DNA from: Bradyrhizobium sp. BRP22
GTDB taxonomy: Bacteria > Pseudomonadota > Alphaproteobacteria > Rhizobiales > Xanthobacteraceae
Direction: 5' to 3'
Assembly (NCBI RefSeq): GCF_020194175.1
Contig: NZ_JADYVX010000053.1
Span: forward strand, 1 to 35,955
DNA length: 35,955 nt
The translations under genes and the position numbers were made by a program. Each line of letters starts with the position of its first letter. The stretch's first letter is position 1. Of this stretch, positions 7,069-14,572 are shown piece after piece. The notes below the pieces were generated by a model that worked only from the letters and a program-made list of their open reading frames with translations, did not search any database and was not told the DNA's origin.

Positions 7069-9060
7069 TCACACGCTGCGCTGGAACCGGCCCGACAACT
7101 CACCAAACCCTTCGATCAGGGCCTCAGTGCCTTCGGCTTCTGCCATTCGTGCCTGGATGTCCCGCAGCCATGCCAAGTTCGCCTCGCTGGGATCCTCGGC
7201 TAAAGCCTGCTCGGCGTCCTTCCTTTCCCTAAGTAATGCATGTGTTTTCTGATGCAAGGCAACGAGTTGGCGCCAGGTGGAAAGAACGTCCTCGCGCGCG
7301 GCGCCGACTTGCGCGGCCCATACCGCCTGGGTCGTGATCGCCCGATCAACCCTTTGAAGAATTTGTGAAAATCCGCTCGCAACGAGGTCGGCCCGCATTT
7401 TTTCGGCCTGCTCTTCCTCGTCGGGGGAATGGTGGTGGTCGTTGGCGAAGGCGGCGATGATGCCGGCGCGCAGCTTGTGCGCCTCGGGATGGGCGAGTTC
7501 GAGGGCGGCGACTTCCTCCAAGTGGTCGTGCAACAGCCAGGGATGGTTGATCAGGATCTGCAGAATCAGGGCCTCCCGGCGCGACAGCGCGCTGCGCTGG
7601 CCGTGCATGATCGGGCTGCTGGCGAGCTGCGGGCTCGCCGCCTGGTAGGGGCCGCGGAGCAGCCCCTGGGCCGGGCCGGCTGACGGGCCGAAGCGGCCGC
7701 CGCCCGGGGCGCGGGGGGCGAAACGTCGGGGTGATTCGCCGCCCCTCGGCGAGCGGAAGGGGCTGCGGCCATAGCCGCCACGGCCCACGTCGGGGGCGAA
7801 ATTGCGCTGCAGGCGCTCGGCAAAATCCTGGCGATAATAGCGGCGGACCACGTCGTCGCGGACGGCATTGGTGAGCTCGCCGATGCGGGCCTCGAGCGCG
7901 GCGCGGCGCTCGGGGGTGGCGAAATTGCCGCCCTCGATCTCGCGCGACCACAGCACGTCGGCAAGGCCGCGAGCGGCCGAGATCACCTCCTCGATCGCGC
8001 CGCGCCCGCCGGAGCGGGCGAGATCGTCGGGGTCCTGGCCCTCCGGCAACAATGCAAAGCGCAGGCTTTTTCCCGGCTTCAGATGCGGCAGCGCGAGGTC
8101 GGCGGCGCGGTAGGCAGCCTTGTGCCCGGCGCGGTCGCCGTCGAAACAGAGGATCGGCTCATCCGCCATCTTCCAGAGCAGCGCGAGCTGGTTCTCGGTG
8201 AGCGCGGTGCCGAGCGGCGCCACCGCGCCCGCAAAACCCGAAGTGACCATGGCGATGACGTCGACATAGCCTTCGACCACGATCAGCGCAGCGCCGTCAT
8301 GGGCGGCCTGGCGAGCGGTTGCGAGATTGTAGAGGTTGTCGCCCTTGTGGAAGAGCGGGGTTTCCGGCGAGTTCAGATATTTGGCCGGGACGTCCTTCTC
8401 CAGCGCGCGGCCGCCGAAGGCGATCACGCGGCCGCGAAGGTCGGTGATCGGAAACATCACGCGGTCGCGAAAGCGGTCGTAAGGCACGGGGATGTCGTCG
8501 CCGGCGACCAGCAGCCCCGCCTCGACCATGTCCTCGGTCGAAATCCCCTGCCCGCCCAGATGCTCCTTCAGCGCAAAGCGCTCCGGCGGCGCATAGCCGA
8601 GGCGGAACTGCAATTGCGTCGCCGGCGAAATCGCGCGGTCGGCGAGATAACCTCTGGCTTTTGCCCCGTTTCGCGAGGCCAGCGTGTCGACGAAGAACTT
8701 TGCGGCAAGCTCCATGACGTCATGCAGCGTCTTGCGGCGCTGCTCGTGGCGGGCGGCATCCGGCGTCACCGCCGGCAGCGGCATGCCAGCCATCGCCGCC
8801 AGCCGCTCGACCGCTTCGGGGAAGGAGACGCCCTCGGTCTCCATCACGAAATCGAAGATGTTGCCGTGCTTGCCGGAGGAGAAGTCGTGATAAAATCCCT
8901 TCTGGTCGTTGACCGTGAACGAAGGCGTCTTCTCCTGCTGGAATGGCGACAGCCCCTTCCACTCCTTGCCCGCCTTCTTCAGCCGCACGCGCTTGCCCAC
9001 GACGTCCGAGACCGGAAGCCGGGCGCGCAGCTCGTCGAGGAAGTGCGGGGTGAAGCGCAT
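7069..9060 (-). CDS. dnaG: DNA primase
   Basis: It has 663 residues and makes RNA primers at the replication fork. It begins MRFTPHFLDELRARLPVSDV, the usual primase N-terminus, so ATG 9060 is the start although the frame stays open upstream. The N-terminal CHC2 region (33-70) keeps the fold motifs (EKTPSFTV, KGFYH), but the four zinc-ligand positions read Ser38, Gln41, Asp59 and Ser62. The catalytic TOPRIM core is intact: E263 in VVEGYVDV, and D307 and D309 in CFDGDRAGHK. A Gly/Arg/Pro-rich linker (about 425-480) precedes the C-terminal helicase-binding region, which ends ALIEGFGELSGRFQRSV. It is co-directional with rpoD and divergent from the chlorite dismutase gene. Confidence 0.97.
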   Translation of the reverse strand: MRFTPHFLDELRARLPVSDVVGKRVRLKKAGKEWKGLSPFQQEKTPSFTVNDQKGFYHDFSSGKHGNIFDFVMETEGVSFPEAVERLAAMAGMPLPAVTPDAARHEQRRKTLHDVMELAAKFFVDTLASRNGAKARGYLADRAISPATQLQFRLGYAPPERFALKEHLGGQGISTEDMVEAGLLVAGDDIPVPYDRFRDRVMFPITDLRGRVIAFGGRALEKDVPAKYLNSPETPLFHKGDNLYNLATARQAAHDGAALIVVEGYVDVIAMVTSGFAGAVAPLGTALTENQLALLWKMADEPILCFDGDRAGHKAAYRAADLALPHLKPGKSLRFALLPEGQDPDDLARSGGRGAIEEVISAARGLADVLWSREIEGGNFATPERRAALEARIGELTNAVRDDVVRRYYRQDFAERLQRNFAPDVGRGGYGRSPFRSPRGGESPRRFAPRAPGGGRFGPSAGPAQGLLRGPYQAASPQLASSPIMHGQRSALSRREALILQILINHPWLLHDHLEEVAALELAHPEAHKLRAGIIAAFANDHHHSPDEEEQAEKMRADLVASGFSQILQRVDRAITTQAVWAAQVGAAREDVLSTWRQLVALHQKTHALLRERKDAEQALAEDPSEANLAWLRDIQARMAEAEGTEALIEGFGELSGRFQRSV

Positions 9061-9231
9061 GGGACGGATTTTGAAGCCAGCGTTGAACCGGTCACCGATA
9101 TAGTGAGCACGCGCACAAGATATCAAAATCGTCGCGATTCGCCCGGTATTCACAGGGCCAGCGGATTTTGCCGCGTCCGTCAATAACACTGATCGCTTGA
9201 ACCCTGCCCGGTTCCGCTGTTGGATAGAGCC

Positions 9232-9786
9232 ATGTTCACGACCTTCAGGGGCGGACAGAGCGGCGGCTGGCGCATCACCTCGATCTCCAAGGTGAAGGGC
9301 GAGACACTGCCGCGCGTGCCGGCGCTGTCTGTCATCGCAAGCGAGGCGATCGCGCTGCCGCTGTTGCCCTCGACCACGGCCTGGCGGCTCGCCGGCGTCA
9401 CCAGCTATCTGCGCTACACCAACCGCGCGGAGAAGGACCAGCTCGACGCGCAGCAGGCCGCGCTCGGCCGGCGCGAGGCGAGCTGCGCGGCGCTGATCCC
9501 GATCAAGAAAACGGTGGCGTGGTGGAATCTGACGCCGGAAGAGCGGCGCGACATCTTCGAGGACAAGTCGCACCACATCGCCGGCACGCTGAAATATCTG
9601 CCCGCGATCGCGCGGCAGCTGTTCCACAGCCGCGACCTCGGCGAGCCCTTCGATTTCCTCACCTGGTTCGAATTCGCCCCCGAGCACACTGCGCTGTTCG
9701 ACGAACTGGTGGCGATGCTGCGCGCGACCGAAGAGTGGAGTTACGTCGAGCGCGAGGTCGACATCCGCGTGCTGCGCGAGGAGTGA
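9232..9786 (+). CDS. cld: Chlorite dismutase, short dimeric (Nitrobacter-type) form
   Basis: It has 184 residues. The protein closely resembles, as I recall it, the dimeric heme enzyme of Nitrobacter winogradskyi, which converts chlorite to chloride and O2. The signature block is ERRDIFEDKSHH (104-115), then LKYLPAIARQ and GEPFDFLTWFEF. His115 would be the proximal heme ligand and Arg128 the distal catalytic arginine; their spacing of 13 matches the H114/R127 spacing I recall for the Nitrobacter enzyme. No signal peptide is seen, so it is cytosolic. ATG 9232 is used; the TTG four codons upstream is less likely. It is divergent from dnaG, with no perchlorate or chlorate reductase genes nearby, so it probably detoxifies chlorite rather than serving respiration. 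Confidence 0.88.
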   Translation: MFTTFRGGQSGGWRITSISKVKGETLPRVPALSVIASEAIALPLLPSTTAWRLAGVTSYLRYTNRAEKDQLDAQQAALGRREASCAALIPIKKTVAWWNLTPEERRDIFEDKSHHIAGTLKYLPAIARQLFHSRDLGEPFDFLTWFEFAPEHTALFDELVAMLRATEEWSYVEREVDIRVLREE

Positions 9787-9792
9787 GGCGGG

Positions 9793-10191
9793 CTACTGCG
9801 CCAAAAACCGGCCCGAGGTGATGCGCGGCAGGTGCGCGATCGGCCAGTTGTAGACATAGGTCCACGCCTCGGCGCTGGCGCCGTCGGCCAATGTCAGCGG
9901 CAGCATCTGGCGGACATATTCGGTCGGCTGCGGAAAACCTTCGCCGCAGGCTTCATACATATCGAGTTCACCCAACAATTCGTCACGCGCGCGCAGGCGA
10001 AACAATTCGCCGTAGACGATGTCGGCGGGATCGTTCGAGAGCACGAGCGCGGGATAATGCTCGACCCGGTAGAGCCGGCCCTGGCAGCGCGCCTCACCGA
10101 GAAAATCGGCATTGCCCGAGAGCAGCCGCGCCATCGGATGGTCGAAGCCGCGCATCAGGGTGCCGTAGACGAAGAGACGGTCGGAGATCAT
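9793..10191 (-). CDS. Gamma-glutamylcyclotransferase-like (AIG2/GGCT fold) protein
   Basis: It has 132 residues. FVYGTLMRG (7-15) is the YGTL substrate loop of the GGCT/AIG2 fold, and LDMYEACG with a following Tyr (about 76-90) matches the second conserved block with its catalytic-type acidic residue. The family includes enzymes that release 5-oxoproline from gamma-glutamyl amines, plus many of unknown substrate. It is cytosolic. It is convergent with the chlorite dismutase gene, with only 6 bp between the two stops. Upstream lies a rhizobial palindrome (10202-10283), then a transglutaminase-like gene. Nearby genes act on glutamyl or peptide-amide bonds, a suggestive but unproved theme. Confidence 0.85.
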   Translation of the reverse strand: MISDRLFVYGTLMRGFDHPMARLLSGNADFLGEARCQGRLYRVEHYPALVLSNDPADIVYGELFRLRARDELLGELDMYEACGEGFPQPTEYVRQMLPLTLADGASAEAWTYVYNWPIAHLPRITSGRFLAQ

Positions 10192-10201
10192 GGCTTTCTA
10201 T

Positions 10202-10283
10202 GTCATTGCGAGCGAAGCGAAGCAATCCATGCTTCAGCGCGCAGGCAGATGGATTGCTTCGTCGCTGCGCTCCTCGCAATGAC
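10202..10283. repeat. Rhizobial intergenic palindrome (REP-like)
   Basis: The left arm (10202-10230, from GTCATTGCGAGCGAAGCG) pairs with the right arm (10249-10283, ending CTCCTCGCAATGAC), leaving a loop of about 18 nt. It would fold as a long RNA or DNA hairpin. It is of a kind I recall as highly repeated between Bradyrhizobium genes. It sits between two minus-strand genes and could also protect or end the upstream transcript. Confidence 0.75.
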
Positions 10284-10292
10284 GGCGTAAAC

Positions 10293-11105
10293 CTAGACCG
10301 CCGCCACCTCTTCGCTGACCACGATGAATTTGGTCAGCGTCATGCGGCCGAAGCTCGTGGTCAGCGCGACGTCGGCGGCGTCGCGGCCGGTGCCCATCAG
10401 GATGCGGCCGATGCGGGGCACGTTGTGGCGGGCGTCGAACGTGTACCATGCACCGGAGAGATAGGCCTGGAACCAGCCGGAGAAATCCATCGGCTCGGGC
10501 TCGGGCGGCACGCCGATGTCGCCCATATAGCCGGTGCAGTAGCGCGCCGGGATGCCCATGCAACGGCACAAGGTCAGCGCGAGATGGGCGAAGTCGCGGC
10601 AGACGCCGGTGCGGCTCTCGTAGACATCATGCGCCGACTTCATGTGGTGGGCGTGCTGATAGCCGAAAGTGACGTGGTGGTGCACGAACTCGACGATCGC
10701 CTGCACCCGCGCCCAGCCGGGCGGGGTGTTGCCGAACAGCGACCAGGCGATGTCGGTGAGCTTGTCGGTCTCGCAATAGCGGCTCGGCATCAGATAGAGC
10801 AGCATCTCGTCCGGCAATTGCTCGATCGGGATCTGCTGCGCGCCCGGGTTCACGACGTCAGGCAGGCCGGAATCGCGCACCAGCGCGTGGCCGCACAAGG
10901 TCACGCCGCCGGCCGGCGCCACCAGCCTGCCGCAGACATTGCCGAAGCTGTCGCGATAGAAGCCGATCGGGACATCGGGCTCGGCGATAATGGTCTCGGT
11001 GCCGATGATATCCTGGAAGCGCGAGGGATGGATCGAGAGCATCATCACCATCGGCGTCGGCTGCGCGGCCGCATAGGCAATCTCGAAGCCGACCTTGATC
11101 TCCAT
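10293..11105 (-). CDS. Transglutaminase-like protein with the His position substituted
   Basis: It has 270 residues. The Cys motif is TGVCRDFAHLALTLCRCMGI with Cys169, and the third block is WYTFDARHN with Asp224. Between them, the position where family members carry H-A-W reads S-G-W (DFSGWFQAYL, about 207-216), so the usual catalytic His is Ser209. The N-terminal half is the beta-rich domain typical of bacterial transglutaminase-like proteins. No signal peptide was found. Its paralogue at 11215-12108 keeps all three residues. It could be a non-canonical protease or amidase, or a non-catalytic partner of the paralogue. ATG 11105 is the only sensible start. A REP-like palindrome follows its 3' end. 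Confidence 0.85.
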   Translation of the reverse strand: MEIKVGFEIAYAAAQPTPMVMMLSIHPSRFQDIIGTETIIAEPDVPIGFYRDSFGNVCGRLVAPAGGVTLCGHALVRDSGLPDVVNPGAQQIPIEQLPDEMLLYLMPSRYCETDKLTDIAWSLFGNTPPGWARVQAIVEFVHHHVTFGYQHAHHMKSAHDVYESRTGVCRDFAHLALTLCRCMGIPARYCTGYMGDIGVPPEPEPMDFSGWFQAYLSGAWYTFDARHNVPRIGRILMGTGRDAADVALTTSFGRMTLTKFIVVSEEVAAV

Positions 11106-11214
11106 TCCCGTCCCAGTCCTTGCCTGTCATCGATGCGCCTCTCGCGAACCGAGCCCGCAAGGAGACGTCTGAATTAGTCTCCCACGCCAGGCGTTGGTTC
11201 AGCGGGCGAACCTG

Positions 11215-12108
11215 TCATGCCGGCACGACCTCCCTATCCTCGCCGACCGGCTCGACCGTGATCGCAACTTCCATGTTCACGAAAGCATCAGCCGTGCCGA
11301 GATAGACGCCATGCAGCGGGATCGCCTGGCGCGGGTCGCGCGCCACCGCGACGCGGACCAGATCGCGCGTGCCGACAATGCCGTTGGTCGGATCGAATTC
11401 GATCCAGCCCGCGCTCGGCAGATAGACCTGCACCCAGGCATGGGTCGAGCCGCCGCCGACATGGCCGCTGTCCGAAACCGTCGAGAGATAGCCGGACACG
11501 AAACGCGCGGCGATGCCGAGCCGCCGCAATGCCTCGATCATGAACAGCGCATAGTCGCGGCACGAGCCCGAGCCGGTCTGCAGCGTATGAATCGGATGCT
11601 GCGTGCCCTGCTCATGGCGTTTGCGATAGCTGAAACTTTCACGAATGCCGTGGGTCATGCCGCTCAGGATCTTGAACGTCGGCGTCGGCGCTTCGGCATC
11701 GAGGAACTGCCGCGCCCAGGCCGAAATCTCGCCGTCCGGATCGGCATATTGCGGCCGCACATATTGCAGGAGATCCGGAAACTCCTCCTCGTCATAGAGG
11801 AAGGGATAGAAATAAGCGGGGTCGTCCGGCGTCAGCGCGAACTCTTCAGCCGGATTGTGGTCGACGGTGGTTGTGGAGACAAACGACAGCGTGTCCGCGC
11901 GCTCGTCGAAAGCGGCGATCGCCACACTGTTGCCGAACACATCGTGGATCCAGCGCAGCGACATCGGCTGCGGCTCGATTCGGAGGTCGCTCTCGACCAC
12001 GCGCAAGTCATGGCTGTCGCGCGGGCTGAGCATGATGCGGTGCTCGCCGAACGCCACCGGATGGGTGTAGCGATATACGGTCTTGTGATGAATCTTGAGT
12101 AGCGGCAT
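11215..12108 (-). CDS. Transglutaminase-like protein with complete Cys-His-Asp triad
   Basis: It has 297 residues. The N-terminal beta domain (MPLLKIHHKTVYRYTHPVAF, typical of the family) is followed by the papain-like core: Cys183 in GSGSCRDYALFMIEALRRLG, His223 in STHAWVQVYLP, and Asp239 in WIEFDPTNG. Such bacterial proteins are thought to act as proteases or amidases rather than protein cross-linkers. No signal peptide was found. It is on the same strand as, and 109 bp upstream of, the second transglutaminase-like gene, so the pair may be one transcript. It is divergent from the N-formylglutamate amidohydrolase gene, with about 100 bp of shared promoter region. Confidence 0.9.
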   Translation of the reverse strand: MPLLKIHHKTVYRYTHPVAFGEHRIMLSPRDSHDLRVVESDLRIEPQPMSLRWIHDVFGNSVAIAAFDERADTLSFVSTTTVDHNPAEEFALTPDDPAYFYPFLYDEEEFPDLLQYVRPQYADPDGEISAWARQFLDAEAPTPTFKILSGMTHGIRESFSYRKRHEQGTQHPIHTLQTGSGSCRDYALFMIEALRRLGIAARFVSGYLSTVSDSGHVGGGSTHAWVQVYLPSAGWIEFDPTNGIVGTRDLVRVAVARDPRQAIPLHGVYLGTADAFVNMEVAITVEPVGEDREVVPA

Positions 12109-12211
12109 CGTCCGGCAATCATCGTGACTTTCGTCGGTCTAATCTATAGTGGGCGGTGCTCATTTTTAAGATCGGCGTGCCGCTTCGATAGGCAAAGTTG
12201 AGGATAAAGTC

Positions 12212-13009
12212 TTGGACACCACGACCGGCACGACGTTCCTGCTCACGGACGAAAACGTCCCGCCGGTCCACGAACATAATGCCGATGGCCGCTCGCCGTT
12301 CCTGTTCACTTGTGACCATTATGGGCGGCTGATCCCCCGCATGCTCGGCAATCTCGGCCTCTCCGAAGACGAGCTGACACAGCACATCGCCTGGGACATC
12401 GGGATCGCCGGCGTCGCCGAGCAGCTTGCGGCGCAGCTCGATGCGCATCTGGTCGCGCAGCGCTATTCGCGGCTCGTGATCGACTGCAACCGCCCCCCGC
12501 ATGTCGCAAGCTCGATCCCCCTGATCAGCGAAGCCACCACGATTCCCGGCAATGAGGGATTGACGCGGGAGGCCGCGGAGGCGCGGCGGCAGGCGATCTT
12601 CGATCCCTATCACCGGCGGATCGACGAGATCATCGACCAGCGGCTGCACGCGGGCAAGCCGACGGTGCTGGTGTCCATGCACAGCTTCACGCCTGTCTAT
12701 GCCGGGATCGCGCGGCCCTGGCACATCGGCACGCTCTATCACCGCGACACCGTGCTGCCGCCGCTCCTGCTGAAGCATTTGCGCAGCGAGGGCGACCTCG
12801 TGGTCGGCAACAACGAGCCCTATGCGGTGAGCGACGAGACCGACTACACGATCCCCGTTCACGGCGAGATGCGCGGCCTGATGAACACGGGCATCGAGAT
12901 CCGCCAGGATCTGATCTCCGACCCCGCCGGACAGAAGGCGTGGGCGGACAGGCTGGCGCGGATCCTTGCCGAGATCGAAACGACGCTAAGCGCGGAGAAG
13001 CTGATTTAG
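12212..13009 (+). CDS. N-formylglutamate amidohydrolase family protein
   Basis: It has 265 residues. It matches the N-formylglutamate amidohydrolase (HutG-type) family, which hydrolyses N-formyl-L-glutamate to formate and glutamate at the end of one histidine-degradation route. Visible motifs are SPFLFTCDHYGRLIP (about 29-43) with the metal-site Asp-His, AWDIGIAGVA, RLVIDCNRPP, LVSMHSFTPVY, and the late HGEMRGLMNTGIEIRQDLI block. The start is TTG 12212, supported by GAGGA 7 nt upstream; the next in-frame ATG would remove the DHYG motif. There are no hut genes nearby, so the true substrate may be another N-acyl or formyl amino acid. Confidence 0.88.
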   Translation: MDTTTGTTFLLTDENVPPVHEHNADGRSPFLFTCDHYGRLIPRMLGNLGLSEDELTQHIAWDIGIAGVAEQLAAQLDAHLVAQRYSRLVIDCNRPPHVASSIPLISEATTIPGNEGLTREAAEARRQAIFDPYHRRIDEIIDQRLHAGKPTVLVSMHSFTPVYAGIARPWHIGTLYHRDTVLPPLLLKHLRSEGDLVVGNNEPYAVSDETDYTIPVHGEMRGLMNTGIEIRQDLISDPAGQKAWADRLARILAEIETTLSAEKLI

Positions 13010-13361
13010 CGCGCGCTCGAGATGAAAGCTGCGCTTCCGCCGGGCTCTCCGCACCACATTGAATTTCCGCCGTAACCAGAGTTCTCCAAACTCGAAACGC
13101 TGATGTAATCATGCTGTCGAACATGGTATCCGCTGCATGAAGATGGCCCCCATCGTGGTGCTGACGACGATGGGAATGGTCGCGGAAAAACTTGGGCTCG
13201 GCTCGACCTGCTCGAAAACAGCGCCTCGCGCCGCGGCCGAATAGAGACCCCGATCGCGCAGTCGATCCGGCCTTGTGTTATGGCCGGCGTGGCACATTCT
13301 GTACCCTGCAGGGGAAACCAATCCTTTGGCAGTGAACGGCTCTCCGCCCGAAGCGGAGCAA
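13010..13361. other. 352-bp gap, possible gene remnant
   Basis: No intact gene is seen. A short plus-strand frame at about 13138-13245 (MKMAPIVVLTTMGMVAEKLG...) reads like a protein N-terminus, but it stops after about 35 codons and the frames that follow do not continue it convincingly. It could be a decayed fragment or chance. The region separates two convergent genes. Confidence 0.3.
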
Positions 13362-14237
13362 TCAAAAGCGCTTCTCGGAAAGAATACGCGCGGCGTGTTG
13401 AAGCCTGTCAACGGAACGCTCGGTGTCGGTCAGAGCGCAACAGCTCACCAAGGTGTCGATAATGGCGAGCTGAGCCACGCGGCTGCTCATGGCCTCCGGC
13501 CGATACCTGGTTTCATTTGCGACGGTATAGAGCAGAACGTCGCAATGGGCGGCGAGAGGCGATTTGCCGAGCCGCGTGATGCCGATTGTCCGGGCGCCGG
13601 CTTCCCGCGCCAATCGGGTCGCGAGCACCGTCTCGACCGTGCTGCCGGAGTGAGACACCGTGACGGTGGTGACCGTCGGGCCGGTCATCCCGGCGCTGAC
13701 GGCCTGGACATGAGAATCGACGACTGCGCTCGCTGCGAGCCCGAGTTGCAGCAAGCGATAGGAGAGGTCCTGCGCGATTGGCGCCGAACTTCCTATGCCA
13801 TAAATCTCGATCCGCTGCGCTTGCCTCAACAGACTTGCCGCCTTTGCCAATGATTCCATCGAAAGCAGGCGGCGTGTCTCGTGGAGCGAAGCGGCGTGGG
13901 CGGCAAAGATGTGATCCGTGACGGTCGCCGGATCATCGCCCCGATGCAGATCCTCCTGAATCAGACGAACCGGCTCGATCAGATCCCGCGCCAGCAGAAT
14001 CTTGAGTTCCTGAAACCCGCGAACGCCCACCCGGCCGCAAAAGGAAACAATCGTGCCTTCGCTGACGCCACATGTCTTGGCCACTTCGGTGATCGACATG
14101 TGAATGAAAGATTCCGGCTGCGCGACAATCAGCTCGGCGATTTGCCTGGCTTTCGGAGGAAGATCAGACTGCAATTCACGAACGCGGGATAGGATACCGC
14201 TGACGGACGGTCCTGCATTGAAGTTCGAGCGTGTCAC
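13362..14237 (-). CDS. MurR/RpiR-family transcriptional regulator
   Basis: It has 291 residues from the chosen start. The N-terminal RpiR-type helix-turn-helix domain (LPPKARQIAELIVAQPESFI, then ITEVAKTCGVSEGTIVSFCG) is followed by a SIS sugar-phosphate isomerase-like domain (IEIYGIGSSAPIAQDLSYRL, then VTVSHSGSTVETV). Such proteins control sugar or carbon catabolism through a phospho-ligand bound by the SIS domain. The start is uncertain. I prefer GTG 14237, with GAGGG 5 nt upstream; the frame stays open to 14339 with only a TTG at its end. It is divergent from the phospholipase C gene, with a TGAGATAATCTCA palindrome between them, so it may regulate itself and that gene. Confidence 0.85.
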   Translation of the reverse strand: MTRSNFNAGPSVSGILSRVRELQSDLPPKARQIAELIVAQPESFIHMSITEVAKTCGVSEGTIVSFCGRVGVRGFQELKILLARDLIEPVRLIQEDLHRGDDPATVTDHIFAAHAASLHETRRLLSMESLAKAASLLRQAQRIEIYGIGSSAPIAQDLSYRLLQLGLAASAVVDSHVQAVSAGMTGPTVTTVTVSHSGSTVETVLATRLAREAGARTIGITRLGKSPLAAHCDVLLYTVANETRYRPEAMSSRVAQLAIIDTLVSCCALTDTERSVDRLQHAARILSEKRF

Positions 14238-14572
14238 CCGCGCCCTCGCGAACACCGTGGGAATTGATTTGGTGAATAGCCCAAGGCTACCGCGATTCCC
14301 GTTGCGGGCAGCTTCAATTCTCCTGAGCCGCCGGAACAAGCCGGCAACGATGATGGCTCATGTGTCATTTCCGGCCCGCTCTCCCGTCTCTTGGTGCCTG
14401 ATCATGCTGTACTGAGATAATCTCACAAAAATTTACATCGGAAATAAATTATTCACAGCGACGTCAAGTCGCACTGCTATTGCCGACCGGCTTGCCCGCG
14501 CAGTGAGGCCAAGGCCTGCGCCAGCAAACCGTCGTCCGTTTCTTCAACTGTTCAACCAAAGGTAGAATAAAG
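14238..14572. promoter_or_regulatory. Divergent promoter region between rpiR-type regulator and phospholipase C
   Basis: 335 bp without a convincing gene. The central part (14411-14460) is A+T-rich, unlike the surroundings, and holds the perfect palindrome TGAGATAATCTCA. Promoters for both genes are expected here, but no unambiguous -35/-10 pair was identified. Confidence 0.45.
14413..14425. promoter_or_regulatory. Palindromic candidate operator
   Basis: TGAGAT-A-ATCTCA is a perfect 13-bp palindrome with 6-bp arms in an A+T-rich patch between the divergent RpiR-type regulator and the phospholipase C gene. Size and place fit a dimeric helix-turn-helix regulator. The assignment to this RpiR protein is inferred from position only. 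Confidence 0.45.

Noticed and set aside
5073..7232. 719-codon open frame antisense to rpoD
   Set aside because: It overlaps an unmistakable sigma factor in full. Its composition (Leu, Asp, Arg and Gly heavy) is the mirror of a high-G+C gene, with no domain or start signal.
8083..9186. 367-codon open frame antisense to dnaG
   Set aside because: It overlaps the conserved primase N-terminus and TOPRIM domain; nothing recognisable is encoded.
9061..9687. Upstream extension of the dnaG frame by 209 codons
   Set aside because: The extension overlaps the chlorite dismutase gene on the other strand, and the typical primase N-terminus begins at 9060.
13109..13411. 100-codon minus-strand frame after the N-formylglutamate amidohydrolase gene
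   Set aside because: It overlaps the end of the RpiR-type gene, lacks a ribosome site and has no recognisable motif; likely a chance frame in a decayed region.
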